Below, piece after piece: positions 26,800 through 34,455 of a stretch of DNA of 64,000 bases. The DNA is taken from positions 794,455-858,454 of the forward strand of contig NZ_CANLGU010000002.1 in the NCBI RefSeq assembly GCF_947490405.1. Direction: 5' to 3'. Numbering within the stretch: position 1 is the stretch's first letter; each line of letters opens with the position of its first letter. The notes under the pieces were generated by a model. The model did not search any database and was not told the DNA's origin. It saw only the letters and a program-made list of their open reading frames with translations. A program made the position numbers and the translations under genes. Source of the stretch: an uncultured Algibacter sp. (lineage in GTDB: Bacteria; Bacteroidota; Bacteroidia; Flavobacteriales; Flavobacteriaceae).

Positions 26800-27450
26800 A
26801 TGAATATAAAAATAGCCATAGCAGATGATAATTCTTTTTTAATTAGAGCAGTAGAAGAGAAGCTGTCTTTTTTTGAAGATTTAAAAGTTAAATTTTCAGG
26901 AATGAATGGTTCTGATTTATTGGAGAAACTTCAGGAAGATCATAATGTAAATATCATATTGATGGATATTGAAATGCCAGTTTTAAATGGTATCGAAACC
27001 ACTGAAATTATAAAACAAAAATATCCGCACATTAAAATTATTATGCTTACTGTTTTTGATAATGATGAAAATATATTCAATGCTATAAAAGCGGGTGCTG
27101 ATGGTTATTTACTTAAAGAAGTTAATGCTAAAGATTTATATCACGGAATAAAAGATACTTTAAATGGTGGTGCAGCAATGAACCCTTCAATAGCATTAAA
27201 AACTTTAAAGCTTCTTCGGAATCCATTAGAGATTGAAAATGAATATGAAAAGGAAGATATTAAGCTAACCGAAAGAGAAGTTGAGGTTTTAGAGCAATTA
27301 AGTAAGGGACTAAGCTATAATGCCATTGCAGATAATCTTATTTTATCTGTTGGAACAGTAAGAAAGCACATAGAAAATATCTACAAAAAATTACAGGTCC
27401 ATAATAAACTAGAAGCAGTTCAAAAAGCAAAAAAGAACAAGTTAATTTAA
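26800..27450 (+). CDS. NarL/FixJ-family response regulator
   Basis: 216 residues. The receiver domain (1-about 120) has the acidic pair near DDN, the phosphorylated Asp56 in LMDIEMPVLNG, a switch Thr in MLTVFD and Lys in LLKEV. The LuxR-type helix-turn-helix is at the C-terminus: LTEREVEVLEQLSKGLSYNA and LSVGTVRKHIENIYKKLQVH. It is the partner of the TPR sensor kinase immediately upstream. Target genes are unknown; self-regulation of the operon is plausible. Confidence 0.95.
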   Translation: MNIKIAIADDNSFLIRAVEEKLSFFEDLKVKFSGMNGSDLLEKLQEDHNVNIILMDIEMPVLNGIETTEIIKQKYPHIKIIMLTVFDNDENIFNAIKAGADGYLLKEVNAKDLYHGIKDTLNGGAAMNPSIALKTLKLLRNPLEIENEYEKEDIKLTEREVEVLEQLSKGLSYNAIADNLILSVGTVRKHIENIYKKLQVHNKLEAVQKAKKNKLI

Positions 27451-27494
27451 ACTATGGTTAACCTTAGCATAATACGCTTAAATTACAAAACAAT

Positions 27495-27502
27495 TATATT
27501 TG
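27495..27502 (+). promoter_or_regulatory. Promoter -7 box of the DUF4230-like gene
   Basis: TATATTTG matches TAnnTTTG exactly. A transcription start near 27508 would leave a leader of about 95 nt before the ATG at 27602. Confidence 0.5.
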
Positions 27503-27601
27503 TAGTGTTAGTTTAGTTTTATAAATACATTGGTTTGGCTCTATATGTCGGAGAAACTGATGTTTTTTTTGCTTCAAAATTTAATATCACTAAATTGGTA
27601 C

Positions 27602-28216
27602 ATGCGAAAAATTCTATTCGGTGTTATAATCACTTTAATTGTTTTATTCACTTTTAAATATTGTGGAGATAAACGCGAGGATAAAATTGTACTTCAGGAA
27701 AACACAGCGCTTATTCAAGAGCAAATTAATAATGTGGGTAAACTTATTGTAACAGAAGGATATTTTAGCGAGGTATTTAATTATAAGAGTTTAAAGGATA
27801 TTTTTGGAGACTTATTATCTGTTGAAAAGAAAGCGTTAGTGGTTGTAAATGCTGAAGTTACTATTGCTTATGATTTAAGTAAAATTGAGTTTGAAATAGA
27901 TAAAACCAATAAAACATTAACGATTATAAGTATTCCTGAAGAAGAAATAAAAATAAATCCAGATTTAGAATATTATGACGTTCAAGCAGACTATTTAAAT
28001 CCTTTTGAAGCCAAAGATTATAATGATATTAAAAATACAATCAACAAATCCCTATCAATAAAAATTGATAAATCAGATTTAAAAGCAAATGCCAAAAATC
28101 GATTGATAAGTGAGCTTTCTAAATTTTATATTTTAACCAACTCACTTGGGTGGACATTGCAGTACAACGAAACACCAATTACTAATTATGAAACTCTTCG
28201 AGGTATTAAGCTGTAA
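27602..28216 (+). CDS. DUF4230-like membrane-anchored protein
   Basis: The start at 27602 (MRKILFGVIITLIVLFTFKYCGD) gives a normal N-terminal membrane anchor; the earlier in-frame ATG at 27530 adds 24 residues with no typical function. About 204 residues. After the anchor come features resembling DUF4230: EQINNVGKLIVTEGYFSEVF, a central VEKKALVVVNAEVTIAYDLSK strand and PEEEIKINPDLEYYDVQADYLNPF. The bulk is probably extracytoplasmic. The function of the family is unknown. Its 3' end overlaps the convergent rhodanese gene by 11 bp. Confidence 0.7.
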   Translation: MRKILFGVIITLIVLFTFKYCGDKREDKIVLQENTALIQEQINNVGKLIVTEGYFSEVFNYKSLKDIFGDLLSVEKKALVVVNAEVTIAYDLSKIEFEIDKTNKTLTIISIPEEEIKINPDLEYYDVQADYLNPFEAKDYNDIKNTINKSLSIKIDKSDLKANAKNRLISELSKFYILTNSLGWTLQYNETPITNYETLRGIKL

Positions 28217-28514
28217 GTTGTTTTAAATCTGCCATTCCACCACCATTTATAGCTTCAATTTTATAAAACTTTAAAAGTTTTGTGGCTCTGGCAGAACGAA
28301 CACCGCTTTTGCAATATGCTATTACAGGCTTATTGGTTTTCTTGATTTCTTCAATATTGTTTTTCAATTCACTTAAAGGTAAATGAATAGCATTTGGAAT
28401 ATATCCTTCATTCCATTCACGTTCAGTTCTAACATCAACAATCACTGCGCCACGATCTATGAATTCTTTAATTTGGCTGTTTTTGTTTTTAAAAAAGTAT
28501 TTTAAAAATCCCAT
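28206..28514 (-). CDS. Rhodanese-like domain protein
   Basis: 102 residues forming a single rhodanese domain: VIVDVRTEREWNEGYIPNAI, then the active-site loop AYCKSGVRSARAT with Cys68 as the persulfide-forming residue. No signal peptide is present, so it is cytoplasmic, unlike many paralogues. It would transfer sulfur to thiol or cyanide acceptors; the physiological partner is unknown. The gene is convergent with the DUF4230-like gene with an 11-bp overlap of coding ends. Confidence 0.92.
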   Translation of the reverse strand: MGFLKYFFKNKNSQIKEFIDRGAVIVDVRTEREWNEGYIPNAIHLPLSELKNNIEEIKKTNKPVIAYCKSGVRSARATKLLKFYKIEAINGGGMADLKQLTA

Positions 28515-28613
28515 TATATTTTTTCTTTAAAATTAATAATTATTTAAATAACTAATCACAGGAACTAAGTCTTAATTTTATATTTTCGTGTATATTAAAT
28601 CCAAGTAAATACA

Positions 28614-29375
28614 ATGTTATTCATGGAAAACGCATATGTTACATTAACTATTGAAAATAAAGTAGGTTATATTGAGTTTTTTCACCCAAATAGAAATTCA
28701 ATGCCTAGTCATGTTTTATCTGAATTAGAAAAAACAATTATTGAAACAGGTAATAATAATGCTGTGAATGTTATTGTTTTAAAAAGCGGTGGAGATAGGA
28801 CGTTTTGTGCTGGAGCTAGCTTTAATGAAGTAATTGCTATTGATAATGAAACTGCTGGAAAACAATTTTTTATGGGTTTTGCTAACGTTATTAATGCAAT
28901 TAGGAAATGCCCCAAATTAATTATTGGAAGAGTACAAGGAAAAACCGTAGGTGGTGGTGTTGGTTTGGCAGCTGCAACAGATTATTGTTTGGCTACTCAA
29001 TACGCGTCCATACGATTAAGCGAGTTAAGTATAGGCATAGGGCCTTTTGTAATAGAGCCTGCAGTATCTAGAAAAATAGGGGTTACAGCGATGTCTCAAA
29101 TGACTATTGATGCGGAAACTTTTTTCACGCCACAATTTGCTAAAGATAAAGGTTTGTATGCTGATGTTTTTGAAACTACTGAAGTATTAGATGATGCAGT
29201 TAAAACTTTAGCAGAAAAGTTAGCTGCATATAACCCAGAAGCATTAAGCGAAATGAAAAAAGTATTTTGGAAAGGCACTGATCATTGGGATGATTTATTA
29301 TCTGAACGTGCTGAAATGAGTGGAAGACTTGTTTTAAGTGAGTTTACAAAACACACATTAAAGCGGTTTAGATAG
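28614..29375 (+). CDS. Enoyl-CoA hydratase/isomerase family protein
   Basis: 253 residues of the crotonase fold. Visible elements are IEFFHPNRNSMP, the oxyanion-hole segment CAGASFNEV near residue 64, and the GRVQGKTVGGGVGLAAATDYCLA block near 103. A helix-rich C-terminus follows. An alternative start three codons later (28623) is possible; the first ATG has the more A-rich upstream sequence. It would act on a CoA thioester in fatty acid or aromatic/amino-acid degradation; the substrate cannot be read. The neighbouring aromatic hydroxylase is convergent, so no joint operon is implied. Confidence 0.88.
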   Translation: MLFMENAYVTLTIENKVGYIEFFHPNRNSMPSHVLSELEKTIIETGNNNAVNVIVLKSGGDRTFCAGASFNEVIAIDNETAGKQFFMGFANVINAIRKCPKLIIGRVQGKTVGGGVGLAAATDYCLATQYASIRLSELSIGIGPFVIEPAVSRKIGVTAMSQMTIDAETFFTPQFAKDKGLYADVFETTEVLDDAVKTLAEKLAAYNPEALSEMKKVFWKGTDHWDDLLSERAEMSGRLVLSEFTKHTLKRFR

Positions 29376-29409
29376 GGTTTTGTTTGTTATTTTAAGCTTG
29401 TTTTAAAAT

Positions 29410-31173
29410 TTAATGATTATTAATTTTATCATTCCTCACAATACTCAACCCATCATCAATCAAATGTCCAACTTGAGGTTTGTTTTGTTTGATTGATTCT
29501 AGGTGGTTCATGATTTTTTCGCTTAATTCTCTTTCATTTCCAATTTGGGCTAGTTCATAAAGTTCAACAGGTAACAACCAATCATTTGGATGCTCATCTA
29601 TAAGTTGCTCTAAAACTTTCGTTCTTGATATGGTTTTGTTTGTGCCTTCTCGATAATCTCTAACTTGTTGGTATAATACTTCAAGAGCCAATTGTTCTTT
29701 AGATTTTTCAATATGAATGGTGTTTGAAGAAGTTTTGTGTGTTATTAAATCAAAACTACTCAAATCAGCAGGTCCAGAAAAGGCAGAAACAATATCTTTT
29801 CCAACAGCCATATCATAATTACCCCATTCAGGTTTAAATAATATAGTTTCGTTGTGTGTAACGGCGCAGTTTTTAAAACTGATAAGTATAATTTTACCTT
29901 GAAGGTTTCGTTTTCCAGTAATAATTTCTCCAGAAACCTTAATGCCACCTTCAAATTCTAAGTTTACAATGCGTTCTTCGTAAATATTATAAGCAGCTAA
30001 ATCTCGCGGACTCATATCTTCAATAGCAAGGTTAATCCCTTTTAATTTTCCGATAGGAGAACCAAAACCCTCTAGATGTGAATGTGTACCTTGGCCAACA
30101 AGTTCTTTTTCGCGATAAGCTAAAGCAGTTTTTCCAATAGTTTGAATATAAATGGGTTTGCCTTCGTGTTCAATAGTATGATTAAAAACTCCAGAAATTT
30201 GAAGCCCTGTACTCAGTTCGATTGTTCCTAATGCGTTTGATTCTATTAGCTTATTAACTCCAGAAAGACCGCCTCTACGCAGTGCCATAGTGTTTGCATA
30301 TTCCTCCAATATCAAACTTAAATTTGCAAAATCTGGTGTTACGTATAGTTGTGGTTGTGGTTTGGTAATATCAAAATCTTTATACGTAGCATTAATATTA
30401 TAAGGTAGTTTTATAACTTCGTTGGTCATGCACCAAGCACTTTCACCTATTGATGAAAGCAGACCTGCTCCATATATTTTTGGGTTTTCAAGGCTTCCAA
30501 TTAAGCCATACTCTACGGTCCACCAATGTAAGTTTCTAATGAGTGCCATTTCACTGGGTTCTCCCATATTTTTTTGTAAAGCTTCTACTTTAGCTTCCGC
30601 GGAAGCGATATCATCTTCTTTGGAAGTTGGAGCTTCTTTTATTATGGATAAATACCTTACGGCTTCATATAATTCATAATCTTTTGCTGATGAAATCGCT
30701 TTGCTTCCAATTTCTCCAAAACGCCTTAAGTACTCAGCATACTCAGGGTTTGCGATAATAGGAGCATGTCCTGCACCCTCATGAATAATATCTGGTGCAG
30801 GGGTGTATTCAATATGTTCTAATTGTCGGATATCGCTAGCTATAACTAAAACATTGTAAGCTTGAAATTCCATAAAGGCATTTGGAGGAATAAATCCATC
30901 AACAGCAACAGCTGCCCAACCTATATCTTTTAAAATACGGTTCATGCCATACATATTTGGAATACTATCAATTGAAATACCTGTTTGTTTTAAGCCTTTT
31001 AAGTAAGAATGATGAGCAACAGTGCTTAAGAAATCTACATTTTTTCGCATAACATATCGCCATACTGCTTGATTAATAGCAGAATAATCCTCATAATTTT
31101 GAGGTTTTATAAACTGTTTCAAATGCTTTGGTAGCTTTTGAAGAATTTCGTTAGATTCAAATAATTTCGACAT
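29410..31173 (-). CDS. Long-form aromatic amino acid hydroxylase (phenylalanine 4-monooxygenase type)
   Basis: 587 residues. The N-terminal about 350 residues are a pterin-dependent non-heme iron hydroxylase: PDIIHEGAGHAPIIANPEYA with iron ligands His131 and His136, and the third ligand Glu221 in WWTVEYG. It would hydroxylate Phe to Tyr using tetrahydropterin and O2. The remaining about 230 residues (HLEGFGSPIG, GITL-like strands, a Lys/Glu-rich tail) are absent from the compact proteobacterial enzymes, which are under 300 residues. I recall such a long form being common in Bacteroidota. Regulation is not visible. The exact substrate, Phe or Trp/Tyr, is inferred. Confidence 0.88.
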   Translation of the reverse strand: MSKLFESNEILQKLPKHLKQFIKPQNYEDYSAINQAVWRYVMRKNVDFLSTVAHHSYLKGLKQTGISIDSIPNMYGMNRILKDIGWAAVAVDGFIPPNAFMEFQAYNVLVIASDIRQLEHIEYTPAPDIIHEGAGHAPIIANPEYAEYLRRFGEIGSKAISSAKDYELYEAVRYLSIIKEAPTSKEDDIASAEAKVEALQKNMGEPSEMALIRNLHWWTVEYGLIGSLENPKIYGAGLLSSIGESAWCMTNEVIKLPYNINATYKDFDITKPQPQLYVTPDFANLSLILEEYANTMALRRGGLSGVNKLIESNALGTIELSTGLQISGVFNHTIEHEGKPIYIQTIGKTALAYREKELVGQGTHSHLEGFGSPIGKLKGINLAIEDMSPRDLAAYNIYEERIVNLEFEGGIKVSGEIITGKRNLQGKIILISFKNCAVTHNETILFKPEWGNYDMAVGKDIVSAFSGPADLSSFDLITHKTSSNTIHIEKSKEQLALEVLYQQVRDYREGTNKTISRTKVLEQLIDEHPNDWLLPVELYELAQIGNERELSEKIMNHLESIKQNKPQVGHLIDDGLSIVRNDKINNH

Positions 31174-31336
31174 CTTTAATTTTTACATGTAAATCCTTTA
31201 TAAAAATACGAATTATTCACTATATATCGTGAAATTTAGGTTTTCTTTCAATATTAGAACCTATTAGTTTATTCTGTTTAAGAAAACCTTAAAGATTTCC
31301 ATATATTTAGAACACCTAATTTTTTAATCAAACTTC

Positions 31337-32440
31337 ATGTATACTAGACGAATATTTCCTGTAAGAGGTGTTTTAAAATGGACGCGTAGACATATTTTTT
31401 TGTTTTTATTAATTGCGCTAATACCAGTTGTATTATTTGATGTTGTTGGGCTAAAGTGGTTGCATGTGCCATGGTTACCATTAGGTGTTTTAGGTACCGC
31501 TGTGGCATTTATTGTAAGTTTTAAAAATAATGCGTCTTATGATAGGTTATGGGAGGCTCGAAAAATTTGGGGCGGTATTGTTAACGCTTCTCGTTCTTGG
31601 ACAATTATGGTTAAGGATTTTATTGATAATACACATGCAAAGAAGAAAAGAACAGACACGGAATTACAAGCTATAAAACGTAAATTGGTGCATAGGCATG
31701 TAGCTTGGTTAACAGCTCTAAGGTATCAATTAAGGCAAGATAAGCCATGGGAGATGCATTTAAAGCAAGGAAAACAAAATGCAGAATTTAGAAGCAATCA
31801 TTTTAGAGTATGTGAAGATGAAATTATAGTGGAAGATGCCATTAAAGACTATCTTTCTGAAGATGAATTCAAAGAAATATTTGCAAAAGGAAATCAAGCC
31901 TCTCAAATTTTAGGAATTCAGTCAAGACATCTAAAAACACTTATGAATGAAGGTTTAATTGAAGATTTTAGGCACATGGAAATGGCAAATATGCTTGTTG
32001 AATTTTATACCTTACAAGGAAAGAGCGAGCGCATTAAAAATTTTCCATACCCAAGGCAGTTTGCTACTTTAAATTATCTTTTTGTATGGATATTTATTAT
32101 TCTATTGCCGTTTGGAATTATGGAGGGTTTTGAATCTATTGGCGACCATATTCTAGAAGATTTAGCAAACCATCAATCTCATACTTCTCTAGGGCATTTA
32201 ATACAAGAGTTTATAGCAAAGCATTTTGTGTGGTTTTCTATACCCTTTAGTGCATTAATTTCTTGGGTGTTTCATACCATGGAAGCTATTGGAGAAAATA
32301 CAGAGAACCCTTTTGAAGGTGGACCAAATGATATTCCTATTACAGATATGAGTAGAGGTATAGAAATTGATATCAGACAACTTATAGATGATACCGATAT
32401 CCCTGAACCTTATAAATGGGAGAATGATATTGTGATGTAA
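31337..32440 (+). CDS. Bestrophin family ion channel
   Basis: 367 residues. The family hallmark is near the N-terminus: VPWLPLGVLGTAVAFIVSFKNNASYDRLWEARKIWGGIVNASRSW, with membrane helices at about 18-70 and 235-300. A long helical cytoplasmic part lies between. Conserved C-terminal NPFEGGPNDIPI precedes the IEIDIRQLI end. Bacterial bestrophins (RFP-TM/UPF0187) form pentameric channels, anion- or cation-selective depending on the member. It is followed by a very strong terminator and is probably monocistronic. Confidence 0.93.
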   Translation: MYTRRIFPVRGVLKWTRRHIFLFLLIALIPVVLFDVVGLKWLHVPWLPLGVLGTAVAFIVSFKNNASYDRLWEARKIWGGIVNASRSWTIMVKDFIDNTHAKKKRTDTELQAIKRKLVHRHVAWLTALRYQLRQDKPWEMHLKQGKQNAEFRSNHFRVCEDEIIVEDAIKDYLSEDEFKEIFAKGNQASQILGIQSRHLKTLMNEGLIEDFRHMEMANMLVEFYTLQGKSERIKNFPYPRQFATLNYLFVWIFIILLPFGIMEGFESIGDHILEDLANHQSHTSLGHLIQEFIAKHFVWFSIPFSALISWVFHTMEAIGENTENPFEGGPNDIPITDMSRGIEIDIRQLIDDTDIPEPYKWENDIVM

Positions 32441-32474
32441 TTACTTATACTTAAAAATTTAGTTATAAAATGTT

Positions 32475-32520
32475 AAAATTCTACTAAAAGTAGATTTTGT
32501 CTACTTTTAGTAGAATTTTT
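32475..32520 (+). terminator. Terminator after bestrophin, perfect 20-bp stem
   Basis: Arms 32475-32494 and 32500-32519 are exact complements with a 5-nt loop (TTTTG) and flanking A/T tracts, starting 35 bp after the stop codon. The stem is unusually long for this window. Confidence 0.85.
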
Positions 32521-32576
32521 TTATTACTTTAGTAACATATGTAAAAATAAATATTAACCCATTAAACCTTATCATT

Positions 32577-32654
32577 ATGAAAAATTTAGTTTTATTAATT
32601 ATTGCTGGCGAACCATTACAAAAACTTAACCCTCATGAAAAACAAAAGAATTAA
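32577..32654 (+). CDS. Possible 25-residue leader peptide
   Basis: ATG at 32577 opens 25 codons (MKNLVLLIIAGEPLQKLNPH and five more) ending at 32654, overlapping in another frame the start of the next gene at 32635. A hydrophobic N-terminal half precedes a charged tail. It is well placed to be the first start codon on the transcript and might couple translation of the next gene. No homologue is recognised. Confidence 0.3.
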   Translation: MKNLVLLIIAGEPLQKLNPHEKQKN

Positions 32655-32904
32655 AGTTTACGAAAATGACTTAAAGAACATAATAAGATTATTAGAATCT
32701 GGTGGAGAAGAATCAATTTCCGAAGCGATTGAAAATTTAAAGGTGATAAGTAAAGATTATGATGTTTTTGAAACTCAAGAATATCAAAAAATTCTTTTCA
32801 GAACTATTTTAGAATTTATTATAAAATATGAAACACCAGATAATATGCCAATCGATGTTTTACTTGGTTTTGTTAATCATTTAAAAAATATATTAGGAAT
32901 TTAA
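32635..32904 (+). CDS. Small helical protein paired with an HTH regulator
   Basis: About 89 residues from ATG 32635 (MKNKRIKVYEND); an earlier in-frame ATG at 32602 would add 11 residues of unlikely composition. The product is acidic and helical (NLKVISKDYDVFETQEYQKI, FIIKYETPDNMPIDVLLG) with no signal peptide or catalytic motif. I do not recognise it. The XRE-type regulator gene starts 13 bp later, so they form a two-gene unit. A toxin-antitoxin reading is possible but nothing in the sequence proves it. Confidence 0.5.
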   Translation: MKNKRIKVYENDLKNIIRLLESGGEESISEAIENLKVISKDYDVFETQEYQKILFRTILEFIIKYETPDNMPIDVLLGFVNHLKNILGI

Positions 32905-32917
32905 TAAAATAAATAAA

Positions 32918-33202
32918 ATGACTTACAACATAGGCAAAGTCATTAAGGGTTTAAGAGAAAGAGAAAATCTCTCAATTATTGAACTGTCTAAAAAAACAGG
33001 CATAGCTAAATCTAGTTTGTATCACATAGAAGCTGGAACTAAAAATGCTTCATTTAAAACTTTACAAACTCTATCTGTAATTTTAAACGAACCTTTACCC
33101 TTGATGATAATGACTGCATTTGCAGAAAGTAAAGAAGCTGATGATATAAAAGAATTACTAGAAAAATATTACTCTAAAGAAAAAAAAGGAATCCACTATT
33201 AA
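32918..33202 (+). CDS. XRE-family HTH transcriptional regulator
   Basis: 94 residues. The N-terminal about 60 form a Cro/CI-type helix-turn-helix (IGKVIKGLRERENLSIIELS, KKTGIAKSSLYHIEAGTKNA, FKTLQTLSVILNEPL). A short helical tail ends KGIHY. It probably regulates its own two-gene unit, but no operator was found. Its last codons overlap the end of the convergent DUF4136 gene by 4 bp and lie in a shared terminator. Confidence 0.88.
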   Translation: MTYNIGKVIKGLRERENLSIIELSKKTGIAKSSLYHIEAGTKNASFKTLQTLSVILNEPLPLMIMTAFAESKEADDIKELLEKYYSKEKKGIHY

Positions 33203-33217
33203 AGGGATTCTTTTTTT
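33181..33217. terminator. Bidirectional terminator embedded in two coding ends
   Basis: An A-rich arm ending GGAATCC (33183-33194) pairs, with one bulge, with GGGATTCTTTTTTT (33204-33217). The arms lie inside the last codons of the HTH gene and of the convergent DUF4136 gene. Confidence 0.65.
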
Positions 33218-33777
33218 GTGTCAGGAGGATATTTCTCCATGATTTTGGTAACAAATTCTTTTATTCGGGCTTCTTTCTTATCCATATTTCTGCTTAAATA
33301 GCCTGTGCCCATACCTTGCCACACTAATTCTTTTTTATCTGCATCAATAAGATCAATATATAAGTGCCCTTGAACACTTGTGGAAACTGCTGGTTGATTA
33401 TTCCAACCCCAGCCCCAACCAGGACCAAAGCCACCCCAAGGGCCCCATCCGCCCCAGCCCCAGGCGCCAGCACCCCAGGCATTATTGTAAACATTTACAC
33501 GTTGTTGCGATTTTGTAAATAAACTTACTAAGATATCTGGTTTTTCAGATTTTGTAAAACCTTTAGCTAAAAGTTCGGCTTCAATAGCTCTTAAAATTCT
33601 GCGCTTATCTAAATCGCTAATTTCAGCTTTATCTATTCCTGTTTTAAAAAAAGCAAAGGTTTTGTAATCGTTAAAAGTTGCCTCTCTGTCGTAGTCTGCA
33701 GCTACTCTAATGGAGCTACAAGATGATACCACTATAAACAATGCTAAAAGTGGTAATGTTTTAATAATTTTTTTCAT
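33199..33777 (-). CDS. DUF4136-type lipoprotein
   Basis: 192 residues. A lipoprotein signal ends VVSSC (Cys20). The domain follows: VAADYDREATFNDYKTFAFF, then KRRILRAIEAELLAKGFTKSEKPDILVSL, a Trp/Gly-rich loop (WGAGAWGWGGWGPWGGF), then GHLYIDLIDADKKELVWQG. This order is typical of DUF4136 lipoproteins of Bacteroidota. It is anchored in the envelope; function unknown. The gene is monocistronic with a shared terminator at its end. Confidence 0.85.
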   Translation of the reverse strand: MKKIIKTLPLLALFIVVSSCSSIRVAADYDREATFNDYKTFAFFKTGIDKAEISDLDKRRILRAIEAELLAKGFTKSEKPDILVSLFTKSQQRVNVYNNAWGAGAWGWGGWGPWGGFGPGWGWGWNNQPAVSTSVQGHLYIDLIDADKKELVWQGMGTGYLSRNMDKKEARIKEFVTKIMEKYPPDTKKESL

Positions 33778-33902
33778 AATACAATTTTTTAGGTTGCCAT
33801 AGCTGTATAAAAAGTATATTCTTAGCAGCTTTTTTTTAATAACTTAGTATGTAAATATTATCAATAATCATACCAAGATACTTGTGTTTTTACAGGGTAT
33901 AG

Positions 33903-34067
33903 TTACTTTTTTATAGAGTTAGTCGCTTTGTTATAACCATAAGGGCAATGCCTACAACCACTTTGACAGCAATAACCACGCTTTAAATGGTATTGTTCGG
34001 TAAAACAACGATAACCTTCTGGTGTTAGGTAGTAGTCGCCTTCTTCAATGGGGATAATCTTTTTCAT
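33903..34067 (-). CDS. DUF5522-like small cysteine-rich protein
   Basis: The start is taken at 34067 (MKKIIPIEEGDYYLTPEGYR); the upstream ATG at 34118 adds 17 residues and overlaps the divergent gene. About 54 residues. Cysteines cluster in GYCCQSGCRHCPYGY, which looks like a metal- or cluster-binding knuckle. The whole pattern (YYxxPEGYxCFTExYHLxRGYCC) matches DUF5522 as I recall it. No function is known. The gene is divergent from the HEKIH membrane protein gene. Confidence 0.75.
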   Translation of the reverse strand: MKKIIPIEEGDYYLTPEGYRCFTEQYHLKRGYCCQSGCRHCPYGYNKATNSIKK

Positions 34068-34116
34068 TATTAGCAAAGATAATGTAAATTGGATTGATTT
34101 TTGAACGTGTATAATC

Positions 34117-34455
34117 ATGGTTTTTATCTCAAAATATTTAGTGCCAAAAGGTTATACTGGAATAGCCATCTTTCCTTTTGTTTTTTTAAAATATAAAGCA
34201 TTAAAATTGAATAGTGTTTTGATTAATCACGAGAAAATTCATTTAAGGCAACAGGTAGAATTATTGCTTTTGCCATTTTATGTATTCTACTGTATAGAGT
34301 TTTTATTCAAGTTAGTGCAATATAAAAGTTGGCAAAAAGCGTATAGAAATATTTCTTTTGAAAGAGAAGCTTATTTCAATGAAGCCGATTTAGAATATCT
34401 TAATAATCGGCCTTTTTGGAGTTTTTTAAAGTACCTTCGTAGTCATGATATTTAA
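34117..34455 (+). CDS. Minimal membrane protein with HExxH motif
   Basis: 112 residues with two hydrophobic stretches (about 12-24 and 50-64) and, just before the second, INHEKIHLRQQ with an HExxH zinc motif at 38-42. A following FEREAYFNE (81-89) has glutamates that could supply a third ligand, as in gluzincins. The protein is far smaller than any standard membrane peptidase, so it may be a stripped-down protease or an inactive relative. It overlaps the next gene by 11 bp and is probably translated with it. No family name is recognised. Confidence 0.6.
   Translation: MVFISKYLVPKGYTGIAIFPFVFLKYKALKLNSVLINHEKIHLRQQVELLLLPFYVFYCIEFLFKLVQYKSWQKAYRNISFEREAYFNEADLEYLNNRPFWSFLKYLRSHDI

Noticed and set aside
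32635-33202. Definite toxin-antitoxin annotation for the HTH pair
   Set aside because: The partner of the HTH protein has no recognisable toxin fold, so the two-gene arrangement alone is not enough.
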